DNA of 64,000 nt from Microvelia longipes (GCA_018340805.1 JACMZG010001914.1:49454571-49518570); one strand, 5' to 3'; shown: positions 43,440 to 55,400, numbered from the stretch's first letter. Notes: generated by a model not told the origin, from the letters alone. Numbers and translations are program-made.

Positions 43440-46400
43440 GGACTTAAACATGAACAGTCGATTATCGAGAGCAGTTATATCAGACACTAACAGGAGAAGT
43501 AGAACTACAACTACGACGGTAGTTATATTTGAATTTGATAGGAGCAGCGGAGTTCCGCTAGAAGTTATATCTGAATCTAACAGAAAAAGGGGGTTTAGCT
43601 GGTAGATAGATCAGACCCTTCGAGCATTGGAGCTTCGCTGAAGAAGCAAAATCAAATAGAAGCATTGGAGAAGCATTGGAGGAGTTTCGCTGGTAGTTAG
43701 ATCTGACTCCAACAAGTACAGAGGAGTTTCGACTCCAACAAGCAGAGTTCGCTGTAGTTAGACTACTCCAACAAGTGCAGAGGAGTTCGCTGTGTTAGAT
43801 CTGACTCCAACAAGTGCAGAGGAGTTTAGGTAGTTAGATCTAACTCAAACAAGTCAGAGGAGTTTCGTAGTTAGATTGACTCTAACAAGTCAGAGGAGTT
43901 TCGTTGGTAGTTAGATCTGACTCCAACAAGTGCAGAGGTTTCCTGGTAGTTGATCTGACTCACAAGTACAGAGCAGTTTCGCTGGTAGTAGATCTGACTC
44001 AACAGTGCAGAGAGTTCGCTGCGTCAGTTTCTGGTGCGAGGATTTCGCTGTAGTTAGATCTGACTCTAACAAGTGCAGAGGGTTACGCTGTAGTTAGATC
44101 TGAACTCTAAAAGTTGCAGAGGAGTTTCGCAGGGAGTAGATCTGACTCCACAAGTCAGAGGAGTTTTCTGTAGTTATCTACTCAAACTGCAGGAGTTTCG
44201 CTGGTAGTTAGATCTAACTCCAACAAGTGCAAGAGATTTCGCAGTAGTTAGATCTCTCCAACAAGTGCAGAGGAGTTTCGCAGGTAGGAGATCACTCCAC
44301 AGAGTGCAGAGGATCGCTGGTAATTAGAATCTCTAAACAAGTGCAGAGGAGGTTTCGCAGTGGGATTAATGACTGACTCGAACAGTCAGAGTGCTGGTAG
44401 TAGATTGACTCCAACAAGTGCAGAGAGTTTCTCGCTGAGTTAGATCTGACTCACAAGTCCAGACGAAGTTTCGTTTAGTTAATCTGCTCTAACATGCGAG
44501 AGTTTCGCTGGTAGTTAGATCTGACTCCAACAAGAGCAGAGGAGTTTCGCTGGTAGTTAGATCTGACTCTAACAAGTGCAGAGGAGTTTCGCTGTAGTTA
44601 GATCTGACTCCAACAAGTGCAGAGAAGTTTCGCAGGTAGTTAGATCTGACTCTAACAAGTGCAGAGGAGTTTCGTTGGTAGTTAGATCTGACCAACAAGT
44701 GCAGAGAGTTCGCGCTGGTAGATTAGATCTAACTCAACAAGTGCGAGGGTTTCGCTGGTAGTTAGATCTGACTCAACAAGTGCAGAGAAGTTTCCAGGTA
44801 GTTAGATCTAACTCCAACAAGTGCAGAGGAGTTCGGTGCTTACTAGTTCAACAGAGGTTTCGCTGGTAGTTAGATCTAACTCCAACAAGTGCAGAGGAGT
44901 TTCGCTGGTAGTTAGATCTAACTCCAACAAGTGCAGAGGAGTTTCGCTGGTAGTTAGATCTGACTCCAACAAGTGCAGAGGAGAGTTTGGTAGTTAGACT
45001 AGACTCAAACAAGTGCAGAGGAGTTTCCAGTAGTTGCAGAATCTGACTCCAACAAGTGAGAGGAGTTTCGCTGGTAGTTAGATCTGACTCCAACAAGTGC
45101 AGAGGAGTTTCGTTGGTAGTTAGATCTGACTCCAACAAGTGCAGAGGAGTTTCGTTGTAGTTAGATCTGACTCAACAAGTGCAGAGAGTTTCGCTGGTAG
45201 TAGATCTGACTCCAACAGAGAGTTCGCAGAGGACTCTAACAAGTGCAGAGGAGTTCGCTGGTGTTAGATCTGACTCCAACACAATGGCAGAGGAGTTTCG
45301 CTGTAGTTACGTCTGACTCCAACAAGTGCAGAGGCAGGTTTCGTGCTGCATGTAGTTAGATCTTATCCATCAAGAACCTAAGGAGTTTCAGGAGTTAGAT
45401 CTAACCTCCAACAAGTGCAGAGGAGTTTCGCTGGTAGTTAGATCTAACTCCAACAAGTGCAGAGGAGTTTCGCTGGTAGTTAGATCTAACCTAACAAGGC
45501 AGAGGGTTTCGCTGGTAGTAGAGATTTCGCGGTAGTTGACTAACTCCAACAAGAGCAGAGGAGTTTCGCTGGTAGTTAATCTAACTCCAACATAGGCAGA
45601 GGGAGTTTCGCTGGTAGTTAGATCTGACTCTAAAAGTGCAGAGGAGTTTCGCAGGTGTTAGATCTAACCCCAACAAGTGCAGAGGAGGTTTCGCTGTGTT
45701 AGATTGACTCCAACAAAGTACAGAGAGGTTTCGCTGGTAGTTAGATCTGACTCTAACAAGTGCAGAGGGTTCGCTGGTATTTAGATCGACTTCAAGTCAG
45801 GGAGTTTCGCTGGTAGTTAGATCTGACTCCAACAAGTACAGAGGAGTTTCGCTGGTAGTTAGATCTGACTCCAACAAGTACAGAGGTTTCGTGGTAGTAT
45901 AGATCTAACTCCACAAGAGCAAGAGTTTCGCTGGTAGTTAGATCTGACTCTAACAAGTGCAGAGGAGTTTCGCTGGTAGTTCTCGAGCTTTCGTGTATTA
46001 GATTCGTGCAGAGCAGTTTGCTGGAGTTAGATCTGACTCTAACAAGCGCAGAGGGTTTCGCTGTAGTTGATTCTGATCCAACAAGCACAGGAGTTTGCTG
46101 GTAGTTAGATCTGACTCAAAGAGTAAAGAGTTTCGCTGTAGTTAGATCTGACTCACAAAGTGCAGAGGAGTTTCTGCTGTAGTTAGATCTGACTCTAGAC
46201 AAGTGGCAGAGGAGTTTCGCTGGTAGTTAGACTCTGACTCCAACAAGTGCAGAGGAGTTTTTCGCTGGTAGTTAGATCTGACTCCAAAAGTGCAGAGGAG
46301 TTTGCTGGTAGTTAGATCTAACTCCCAAGAGCAGAGGAGTTTCGCGGTAGTTAGATCTGACTTCCAACAGAGTTCACTCCACAAGAGGAGTTTCGCTGGT

Positions 46401-46965
46401 AGTTAGATCTAACTCCAACAAGTGCAGAGGAGTTTCGCTGGTAGTTATCTGAGCCACAAGTGCAGAGGAGTTTCCGCTGTAGTTAGATCTACTCCAACAA
46501 GAGCAGAAGGAGTTTCGCTGGTAGTTAGATTCTACCCAACAAGTGCAGAGGAGTTTCGCTGGTAGTTAGATCTAACTCCAACAAGTGCAGAGGAGTTTTG
46601 CTGGTAGTAGTAGAGTCTAACTCCAACAATGCAGAGAGTTTCGCTGGTAGTTAGATCTAACCAACAAGTGCAGAGGAAGTTTCGCAGGTAGTTAGATCTA
46701 ACTCCAACAAGTGCAGAGGAGTTTCGTGGTAGTTAGATCTAACTCCAACAAGTGCAGAGGAGTTTCGCTGGTAGTTAGATCTAACTCCAACAAGTGCAGA
46801 GGAGGTTTCACGCTGGTAGTTAGATCTAACTCCAACAAGTGCAGAGGAGTTTTGCTTGGTAGTTAGATCTAATCCAAACATGCAAGAGGAGTTTCGCTGG
46901 TAGTTAGATCTGACCCCAACAAGTACAGAGGAGTTTCGTTGGTAGTTACTTTGATTCCACATCAC
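43440..46965. repeat. 42-bp satellite, ~3.5 kb
   Basis: About 80 copies of a unit containing GGTAGTTAGATCTGACTCCA, ACAAGTGCAGAGGAGTTTCG and CT; an AGATCT occurs in most units. Variants: GATCTGACT/GATCTAACT, CTCCAAC/CTCTAAC, GTGCAG/GTACAG. The first ~200 bp are diverged edge units. Small deletions are very frequent. 42 is divisible by 3, so long minus-strand frames here are a by-product. Confidence 0.97.
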
Positions 46966-47879
46966 AAGACTACTAAAATTTATCGTACGTAGCAGTCATC
47001 TGTTTTTTACATTAAAATAACTTTAGAAGTCAAACAAATTTTACAGAATGTAGAATTCCTTGTACACTGATATTATAAAATCAGCTTTTTACGGCTACAG
47101 CCGTCTTTTTATTTTAAACTCACTTCAAGTTAAAAGTTTTATCGGCCAAGGATAGGATATACAGAGGTATTATATTGGAGCAACGTGTGCTATTCAGGCG
47201 GCAAGCGCTGAAGTGTACTATATAGGGGGCAAGAGGCAACTTGTTTCTAGGGCAACCCCTACCATTCTTCCAATAAATATATTTCTAACCCCGTGCGAGC
47301 AACAAGGACCCTTTTTATCTAAGTTAATTTTAACTCTATAAAAAGGGCAAAAAACCCTGTTACAAAGACTACTCTAAGGAAACCCTAGGGTCTATTAATG
47401 AATTGATGAGGGAACAGAAGTAAATTTGCCAAAAACCACTATCACTGGGATATTTCCACTTAACTCTACAGGAACAGGGTTACTTTCCTTAAATTTCCTT
47501 TAAAAAATTCTATCTTAGTTTAAAGAGAGCTGAAAAAAAACTTATTGGATTAGGTAATGGAAAGTGATTAAAGAGGCCATTCCATCTGAATATCAAAGAA
47601 CTTTGTCCTTAAGGGCCTAACTACTACCTGTGTCAATTACTTTTTATCACACATTTTTTTTTAAAAGCCAATATTACCTATAACTACCATAGGACATGCC
47701 ATAAAAATACTTTGAAAACCCGGTCAAAATACGTAATTTTTCGTTTCCCTTAATAAGAGAAAGAGCATAGTGATAGCAAAAACTATGATATCTATTTCTT
47801 TTCTGAAAGAAAAATAAGTTTATGAGGCAAGGATCATGGAGAGGGGAAGGTTATTTCTTAACAGAAACTCAATAATTAA

Positions 47880-47881
<2 letters not shown>
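46966..47881. other. Unassigned sequence
   Basis: About 0.9 kb without recognisable content. Confidence 0.45.

Positions 47882-47912
<31 letters not shown>
47882..47912. repeat. Short TA microsatellite
   Basis: About 15 TA units. Confidence 0.9.
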
Positions 47913-47913
<1 letters not shown>

Positions 47914-48572
47914 GCTTTTCGGATCTGAATCGAACTTGGCACAATAATCTAAAATCTAAATATCTACTTTATAAATGTTAGAGATAAAAGTATTTTATTT
48001 CTTTCTTGCACTTTTATTATTTTAACACTTTCTTAAGTGTTAAAATTTAATTAATTTTTCGAACGGATAAATACTTTTCCAAACTTGGTACAAAAATCAA
48101 CCTTGAGGAGGACACAGACACTATTGAAAAATTTTTTTTACTATGTCATTAACCCGGTTTGCTCAGTCAGCAAGATTTTAAAAAAAAATCTGTTAAAATC
48201 CAAGGTTATTATTGTTTGCCGTAAAAATGTCTTTATTTGTGTTTTTGGGACGCTAAATTGAATGGAACGACGATAGGACCACAAAAAAATGTGTATGGAA
48301 CATTAACCCCACAATGGTGACTTGGCAAAAAGTTTTACAAAACTACAAAAAGATATCGGACATACATCAGTACTAAACACAGACACAAAGTTAAATTCTA
48401 TTATTCGCTTTAGTTACAATTTAACAGTTATTTATATTATGAAATGTCCATGATTCAGAACCTATTTCAATGATCGATCAAAAAAACATAATCAACACTC
48501 GGGATAATAAGATGGTTAATCTAACTTCTCTCTCAACTTGTACACAAATGAACGTAAAAATGTACCTAATGC
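47913..48572. other. Unassigned sequence
   Basis: No gene or repeat recognised. Confidence 0.4.
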
Positions 48573-48842
48573 TAATGTAACTGCCGCCTCCGTGGCCGAG
48601 GTCGTTAAGGCGTTAGTCTTTATACACTGACCTTTGACACCCACGGAGGTCTAGGGTTCGCATCCCAGGTTACGCTCTCTGTTTATAGAAGATTATTGTT
48701 TAGATAAATTATCGCCAACTTTAGAAAACACTTTGAGCGTAATGGTTGCTACTACCACCCGAGGTGGTTCCCGCAGGGGTTATCCCTGATGAGCCGCAAG
48801 GCTCTAAACGGGCATTATTATTATTATTATTATAATGTAACT
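48573..48842 (+). mobile_element. tRNA-derived SINE with perfect 10-bp target duplications
   Basis: The body, 48583-48832, starts GCCGCCTCCGTGGCCGAGGT (A-box region) and has a B-box GGGTTCGCATCC (48654-48665). The head resembles a class II (long variable arm) tRNA. A tRNA-unrelated part ends CCGCAAGGCTCTAAACGGGC and an ATT-repeat tail. TAATGTAACT flanks both ends (48573-48582, 48833-48842). The duplication and simple-repeat tail indicate LINE-mediated insertion. Confidence 0.9.
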
Positions 48843-49726
48843 AAAGAAAAGTAATTATGAAAATTGTATTGCATAATATTTTATTACCAAATACTTTATT
48901 TGCAGAAATTGTACATGATAACAAAACGTTTTTTATCATAAAAAAGTAAAAATAGAGAAAGAACAATGGAAATTGATAAGACGCTGTTGTGATGCAATAG
49001 CAGAGTTCTACTGGACAAAGACTCATAGCTTGTTTAGCTTTAGGTCAGTCCAAACAATTCACAATCATCAGTTAATTGTATGTCGATGACTTTGTCACAG
49101 TCAAAAATACTTTTCTAATAAAACATCTATTTCTAAAAAATAAAATATTTAAACTGTTTAAACGAATTCACCAATCGTGAATTCGTAAAAATATTCAATC
49201 GTGAAAACATCTACCGATGTTTTCAATTATGGCCAATTTTTATTTAAGTCCCACTTTTAAGTGAAAGATTTATAAAAAAATATAGCTGGCACTGAAATTT
49301 AAACTTTAACCCTGAACAAGGATAAGTTAATCAATTTTTTTAAGTCTGACAAAGTGTTATTAAAAACAACTACAAAGCATGTTTGGATTATGCTGCAATA
49401 TCATATGACAATGTTCTAACAGGATTTAGATCCACGACGTGAGATCTACGTTGTAATTGAAATCAGTATAACCTGTAGAGGTTGGACTCCCTTCACAAAG
49501 ACAACAAACCACAAACTAATCAATGTAAGCTCTATACTCAGGACCCAACCAAATTTTCCATATCAATGAGAAAGAAAACTCCAGTCTGATTTAGTTTTCC
49601 CAAGCCTAGCCAATGTTTTATAGAGTCTTCTTTAACCAAGAGACTTATATTTATTTTAAATAAGTATAAAATTAAGATACTTTTATATAACTTTAAATAC
49701 AACTTAAACTTCTGATAAAAATCAGC
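48843..49726. other. Unassigned sequence with two small hairpins
   Basis: ACGAATTCACCAATCGTGAA-TTCGT (49164-49188) and GAAAACATC/GATGTTTTC (49203-49225) form adjacent hairpins. No gene recognised. Confidence 0.4.
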
Positions 49727-49845
49727 GGCCACATTGTTGTTGTTTGGCAATATTTGTTGTTACAAGATATTTTGCCATGTATCTAGTCAATTTTCATCGC
49801 CTCGCTTTACAGGCTCACACCGCAAGCCTGTGAGGTTTGCTATGG
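49727..49845 (-). mobile_element. Element A, partial copy 3
   Basis: GCGGCCACATTGTTGTTGTT, GTTACAAGATATTTTGCCAT, TCGCTTTACAGGCTCACACC and GCAAGCCTGTGAGG follow 14572-14697. As there, an FB1 arm lies next to it. Confidence 0.7.
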
Positions 49846-49859
49846 GTCCCTTGGAGCCA

Positions 49860-50195
49860 TATAGACGTATACATATATAAACAAGATATATGTAGCGTTA
49901 AACATTTATCTTAACCCATTACATAGTAAAAGAAACCTTCATTTAACTAATTGGTAATGATCATAATTAAGTTATTAGTCAAATGCGCCACTTAAGGTGG
50001 TCCGATAGAGCTGAAACCGGTCCTCATCGTTTTAGAATTCTTACGACCAAAATAAACTACTTCGAAAGGCTTACAAGGGTGAAACTAGAGGTAAGAGTCC
50101 CTCTTTTATACTACCCACTAGCACTACTGAACCCAACAGATATCGTTGAGGATATTGACCTAGACGTATACATACGTAGGTATAAATGTATATAT

Positions 50196-50268
<73 letters not shown>

Positions 50269-50320
50269 GCGTTTGCGCCACTTGGAATGGTCCGATTTAG
50301 TAACAATAGGTCTTGTAGAA
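49860..50320 (-). mobile_element. FB1 arm, partial copy with internal deletion
   Basis: GACGTATACATATATAAACA, GCGCCACTTAAGGTGGTCCG, CTTTTATACTACCCACTAGC, ACAGATATCGT and GACCTAGACGTATACATAC match FB1 arm words in the order of the right arm. The segment encoding the basic peptide is missing between AGTTTATTTTGG and the TATA-like box (minus orientation). Confidence 0.7.
50188..50268. repeat. TA microsatellite in FB1 copy
   Basis: Follows the GTATACATAC word, as the GTATACATATATATATA stretch does in FB1 at ~15500. Confidence 0.95.
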
Positions 50321-50479
50321 CACAAAAAACTTTACAAGGACCTCTATTTTAAATTATTTGGAAAAAAATAATTTAAAAAATAAATTAAATTTGGACCAAT
50401 TCCTCCTAAAAAGCTTGATAGTCTTGTATAAGCTCAATAACATCTCGCAATCGGACATATATATTTGGTATCAGAAAGC

Positions 50480-50575
50480 TAACCAATATAAATCTCCCCT
50501 CCCCCCAGACTTCCCATCGTCCAAACAACATCATGTGTGTCATTTACATGATGAAAATTCACTAAAATTACAATT
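50480..50575 (-). repeat. Element end with ATTCACTAAAAT tip
   Basis: CCCCAGACTTCCCATCGTCC, AACAACATCATGTGTGTCAT and TTACATGATGAAAATTCACT parallel the FB1 tip at 17340-17397. Confidence 0.6.
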
Positions 50576-50973
50576 TAAAAAAAAAAAAAAAATAGTAGTC
50601 AGACATTATTTTTTTAAATCGATCAAAAACAAGAAATATGAGGGGACATAAGACCGAAAAGATTAAAAGGGGAAAAACATCCGAAAGACTCATTGAGAAA
50701 TAAACACCAAGGTGTAGCACGTGTCTTGATAGTTAGTTGATACATCTACAATGTTTAAAACAAGAAGTCGGCCACCGCAACTATAATTAGAGAAAATTAA
50801 AAGGTTTTCAAAACAAAATGAATGAAAGACTCACTGGAGCGTCCCATTCATAAGATACTTTAAATCTGGCCTACTCTAATGCCGAGTAACTGTACGTACA
50901 CACACGTACATAAGCATTGCACACTTGAACAGTCTGATCTAGTTACATAATATTAATTGTATACTTCAAATAA

Positions 50974-51150
50974 CAGTCCCGGTAATGTAATGACTAACAC
51001 GTGTGCCTCCTACCCAGACAATCCAGGTTCAATTCCAGCCGAGGCTTCTATGATATTAAGCGAGGGATGGGCATTCGTACATAAGCCGTCCTTCGTTCTG
51101 AACCAGTGCGATGTTAGGCACTTTAAACTTTAAATGAACCAACAGGTTTA
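50974..51150 (+). repeat. tRNA-derived SINE copy, diverged
   Basis: CCGGTAATGTAATGACTAAC as degraded A-box, B-box AGGTTCAATTCC (51025-51036), tail AGCGAGGGATGGGCATTCGT. It matches the copies at 24775 and 28522 in order, with more changes. Confidence 0.6.
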
Positions 51151-51230
51151 AGCAAAGTTTAACACCCTATATAGTACCTTTATAATATAGCTATAATTAT
51201 GTAATGTTAATACATATCGCACATTTTAAC

Positions 51231-51409
<179 letters not shown>

Positions 51410-51530
51410 GCCGCCTCCGTGGCCGAGGTCGTGTAAAGAGTTAGTTTTTATACTGGACCTTCGACACCACAGAGGTGTGGGGTTCACATCCAGATTATTA
51501 TTCAAATTATTGCCAACTTTAGATTAGGAG
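51410..51530 (+). repeat. SINE, truncated second copy of the 48583 family
   Basis: GCCGCCTCCGTGGCCGAGGT, ACTGGACCTTCGACACCACA, GGGGTTCACATCC and ATTGCCAACTTTAGA match 48583-48730; the last ~100 bp and the ATT tail are missing. Confidence 0.8.
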
Positions 51531-51579
51531 AGCACGTGTTGTTTCTAGTTGAAGCTAATGAAACTTATAGCAAAGTCGT

Positions 51580-51617
51580 GGTTTTCTGTGTGGATTATCT
51601 AATCCACACAGAAAACC
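51580..51617. repeat. Perfect 18-bp-stem hairpin
   Basis: GGTTTTCTGTGTGGATTA, TC, then the exact reverse complement. It stands alone with no flanking repeat I recognise. Confidence 0.9.
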
Positions 51618-52059
51618 TTGAAAATGCCGCACTAGGACTTGAGCTCGTAAGGTAGAACGATATCTATTCGTTAGGTGATTTATCACCTCTCTCTAATTAC
51701 TATCACTATACACAAGATGGTAAAAATATTTAAAACGACTATGGTAGTAAGGTTATAGATAAGAAATGAAGTGGTTTTATAAAATAAATTTTGTCATGAA
51801 TATTTTGTGACATAAGACTAATATAAATGCAGTTATAAAGTGTTGGTATAATATAATAAAGTACGTGTATTACCGCGACATCAGTAAAAGCTACAATATA
51901 ACGCTCCGGTGAATTTTCTTTTACTTAAACGGTACTTAGGTGACATCCAATCATACAACTATTGACTCCATATGTTCCACCCAGTTAGATCGTACTGTCC
52001 GGGATATATAGTACTGTTGCGTGTTTATAACAAATGTACAACCATCCATACACACAGAC
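51618..52059. other. Unassigned sequence
   Basis: No gene or repeat recognised. Confidence 0.4.
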
Positions 52060-52290
52060 ACTAATATTTCTCGGTTTTAGGGGATCTCTAGGTACTGAAA
52101 CATCGGAAATTTGATGAAAGATTGGGTGTTATATGTTTTTACTTTTCCTCATTTATGCCGTAGGTATATAGGAAAAGTATTCAGTTCACAATAAAATCCG
52201 AAACCGGGATGAAACCGAAATAATTCGTTTCAGGTGTTTACAAGCCGTCCTAAGTAGTTTTCACAAAGTTGTCTGAACTTGAGTGTTGTA
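52060..52290 (-). repeat. Dispersed repeat R2, copy 5
   Basis: CTTTTCCTCATTTATGCCGT, AGGTATATAGGAAAAGTATT, CCGAAACCGGGATGA, TTCGTTTCAGGTGTTTACAA, with CATACACACAGACAC on the leader side. The best-preserved minus-strand copy. Confidence 0.75.
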
Positions 52291-52789
52291 CTTAATAAAT
52301 ATGTACACAAAGTTTTATTTTAATAAATTCTTTATTTTAACAGAACAAGAATTCAATACAATACATAGGAATAAGAAATTTAGACCAGAACTTTAGATTA
52401 ATAAATAATCTGTGCTGTGCAGGTTGTAATGATTTTGTTTCAATATTTATTGGTTTTTATTCATATAGATTATATATTTTTTTTATTTATATTTTTAATT
52501 TATTTAAAGCATGCAAAAAATCAATTTAAAAAATTGGTATGTCAAATATAAATATCTAACATAAAAAAGATATAACTTTTACAATAAATTTAGATTATTA
52601 ATTATTAGTTTAAATTAAGTGAGACATTAAATATTAGTTCAAAATAAGATAATGAATAATTTTTTAGTATAAACTTTATATTGTGATTAAGTTTCGTTTC
52701 AAAGCGACAAGCATATCCATGACTTTTGTTGGATCATAAAAGTTAAGTAGCATTGAGCGAGGTCAGTGCTGTATGGATGACCGCTGAGA
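52291..52789. other. Unassigned AT-rich sequence
   Basis: No gene or repeat recognised. Confidence 0.4.
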
Positions 52790-52960
52790 ATGAAATGGAT
52801 GCATTTACTATCTGAGGACGAGCAAAGCAAGTCCGAAAACATGTTGGAAATTAAATTTGGTGAATTTTATTCGAGGACGAAGCAGGGAGGATGAGCGTAA
52901 CGAATCTAATGTGATGAGAAAAAGTTGCGAGGTACCCCGTACCCGATTTTTTACTAATGA
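52790..52960 (+). repeat. Dispersed repeat R5, copy 2
   Basis: TATCTGAGGACGAGCAAAGC, TCGAGGACGAAGCAGGGAGG, GAGCGTAACGAATCTAATGT and GTACCCCGTACCCGATTTTT. Opposite orientation to 19035-19200. Confidence 0.6.
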
Positions 52961-52964
52961 AATG

Positions 52965-53295
52965 ATTCCCTACTTTTATTGAATTTCATTCAGTGCTGAT
53001 GGACTTTTAGGAAAGCATTGCAGTGCTGATGATTCCCTACTTTTAGGAGGAAGCATTGCAGTGCTGATGATTCCCTACTTTTAGGAGGAAGCATTGCAGT
53101 GCTGATGATTCCCTACTTTTAGGAGGAAGCATTGCAGTGCTGATTCCCTACTTTTAGGAGAAGCATTGCCTACTTTTAGGAGGAAGCATTGCAGTGCTGA
53201 TGATCCCCTACTTTTAGGAGGAAGCATTGCAGTGCTGATTATTTCCTACTTTTAGGAGGAAGCATTGCAGTGCTGATGATTCTCTACTTTTAAGG
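52965..53295. repeat. Minisatellite, ~38-bp unit
   Basis: About eight copies of GATGATTCCCTACTTTTAGG plus AGGAAGCATTGCAGTGCT, directly after R5 copy 2. Confidence 0.95.
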
Positions 53296-53789
53296 AAGGT
53301 ATAGTTAGAGAAACCTTAAATCTTCGAGACGAGAAGCATCCTATTGGGAAGGGGGAGCAACTAGTAGATGTTTCTTGAGCAGAGTATAAAGTTCAAAAGT
53401 TGATTACCGGTTTAGGAGCTTCGGAGAGGGAGGGGTAACAAGAGAAGGGGAGCAAAATAAATACAAGGGTGGCAACGAGATAAGACCAAATATCAAGTGG
53501 CTGTGTAAAGCTAATATTAATCAAAGGTTTCTTATTCTATTACATCTGTTCTATCGAATAAAATTCCCTTCTATTATATTTGATTTATCCAGTCAAGTTG
53601 ATCCGACACGTGACAAATTCAAACAATTTAAATTTCAAATCCTAAGATAAATTTACTAATTATTTAAAGTAAATACATTTATAATAGTTGAAATATATAC
53701 AGGAAAATAAAGTTGCATCACATTCGTTCATTTAACCTATCAATACATCTAATGCATATTAAAATTAATACAAAAAGAGGTATTAATGG

Positions 53790-53995
53790 ACTGTGAAGAA
53801 TTTTAACGAGAAAAAGGTTTATAAAAGAAGACAGCAGTCCACAAATAGTTGAAAAACAACTACCGAGCTTTTAACCAGGGATCCTGGTCGTCATCAGGGT
53901 AAATTTATTAAAACATAAATTAGATTTATTAAAACATAAGAAACAAGAGTATAAACATTAAACTAAATAAACCAACGAATATACTATATCAAAAA
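53790..53995 (-). repeat. PLE-type tail-like segment with hammerhead-like motif
   Basis: The minus strand reads CUGAUGA (53891-53897), stem II ACCAGGAUCCCUGGU, then AAAA where GAAA is expected, GCUCGG, and a hairpin UAGUUG-UUUUU-CAACUA. CUGAUGA, stem and the first two stem positions are intact; the missing G is a core change. Similar hairpin-rich tails are characteristic of PLE 3' ends, but no PLE coding sequence is adjacent here. Confidence 0.4.
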
Positions 53996-54262
53996 ATGTA
54001 AGTTTTTTTTTAATTTTATTGATTATTGTCTACAATAAATGTATTTGACATAGTTCTCATGCTGGTTAAAGTGATTTGGCAGTCTTGATGGGAGGGTGGT
54101 GAATTACTCCTTGGCGTGGGTAAGGATAATCACCCAGTTGTGATACTCCTTGATAATGTGTGATACTCCTTGGCGTGGTAAGGATAATCACCCAGTGGTG
54201 ATACTCCTTGGCGTGGTAAGAATAATCACCCAGTGGTGATACTCCTTGGCGTGGTTAAAAAA
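53996..54262 (+). repeat. Dispersed repeat R6, copy with internal tandem expansion
   Basis: ATTGTCTACAATAAATGTAT, GGTTAAAGTGATTTGGCAGT, then about four copies of a ~38-bp unit (TGATACTCCTTGGCGTGGTA, AGGATAATCACCCAGTGG) that is single in the 41442-41572 copy. Confidence 0.85.
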
Positions 54263-54683
54263 CAATGTAAGAGATGTTTTCTTTTAAATTATTTGATTTA
54301 AATATTATAATAAATAATGTATAAAAAATAATAATTAGCACACTGCTAAAAGTGTCCCTTACATATATTAAGACATATTCAACACTGTGACATATTCAGC
54401 ATTGAGACATATTCAGCATTTACAGACTGGACTCACAATAAACCGAATATATTTCTACAGCAGCATCAAGTCGTGTGGAGGAGGCAGGGTATAAGTCATT
54501 TACACTTAAAAAGTTTTCTATGTTACCAGGCGACGCTTTTTATTTTCAATAGCGACATCTAAAAGGTAAAGCCTCGAATGTCTAAGCGATTCTTGGCTCG
54601 TTTATAGAAATAACCATGAGAACTACATTCCCAGAGACTTCATTTTAAAACTTTACTTGAGACGATTTGATCGCCTTGAAATT
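54263..54683. other. Unassigned sequence
   Basis: Short repetition of GACATATTCAGCATT near 54370-54420; nothing else. Confidence 0.4.
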
Positions 54684-54735
54684 ACAGGCGTGGAGATCCG
54701 CATGCCTGGTGAATTTCCTTCGGAATGCGTGCCTC
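54684..54735 (+). repeat. Dispersed repeat R1, copy 3 (diverged)
   Basis: CAGGCGTGGAGATCCGCATG, CCTGGTGAATTTCCTTCGGA and ATGCGTGCCTC. Confidence 0.5.
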
Positions 54736-54944
54736 TGTTATATGCCTCGCTACTCAATCTAACTGGATATGCAAAGAAAATAACCCATAATATTTCCATA
54801 ACATATGGAAATGATTTGATATGTTATACGAAACAATGCTAATCCTCCTAAAATAATCAGTTTTTACTATTATTATCACTGATTTCAAACATAGTTAATG
54901 CTATATTATTCATATTAGTCTCCATTTATTTTGAAATAATTTTA

Positions 54945-55400
54945 AAAACGACACCAGATTAATAGGCCTAAATTTATCAGGTGAAATGTAATAAACACAA
55001 CACCAGATAAATATGCCTAGATTTACAAACAAATTAAAAATAAACACGACACCAAATTAATAAGCCTAGATGTTCAAACGAAATATAACAAACACGACAC
55101 CGAAATACGATAAATATTTATCGTAAATATTTTATTTTCAAGCTAAATAAAATAAACCAGACACTAGAATAATAGGCATGGATTTACAGGCGAAGTATAA
55201 TAAAGGTTAAACCGGATTAATAGGCGAAATATAATAAATACGACACCAGATTAATATGCTGAATATACAGGCGAAATAAGATAAATATGAAACCAGATTA
55301 ATAGGCGAAATTAACAAATACGACACCATATTATGCCTAGATTTATTGGCGAAGTATAAACATGAAACTTGATTAATATGCCTGAATTTACAGGCAACAA
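54945..55400. repeat. Minisatellite, ~50-bp unit
   Basis: About nine degenerate copies of ACGACACCAGATTAATAGGC, CTAGATTTACAGGCGAAATA and TAATAAA. Confidence 0.85.

Noticed and set aside
44489..46965. Minus-strand frames in the 42-bp satellite
   Set aside because: 42 is a multiple of 3, so one stop-free unit yields a long frame automatically; interrupted by indels throughout.
48583..48670. Functional tRNA-Ser/Leu gene
   Set aside because: Perfect target duplications and an ATT tail lie outside a longer body, so it is a SINE head.
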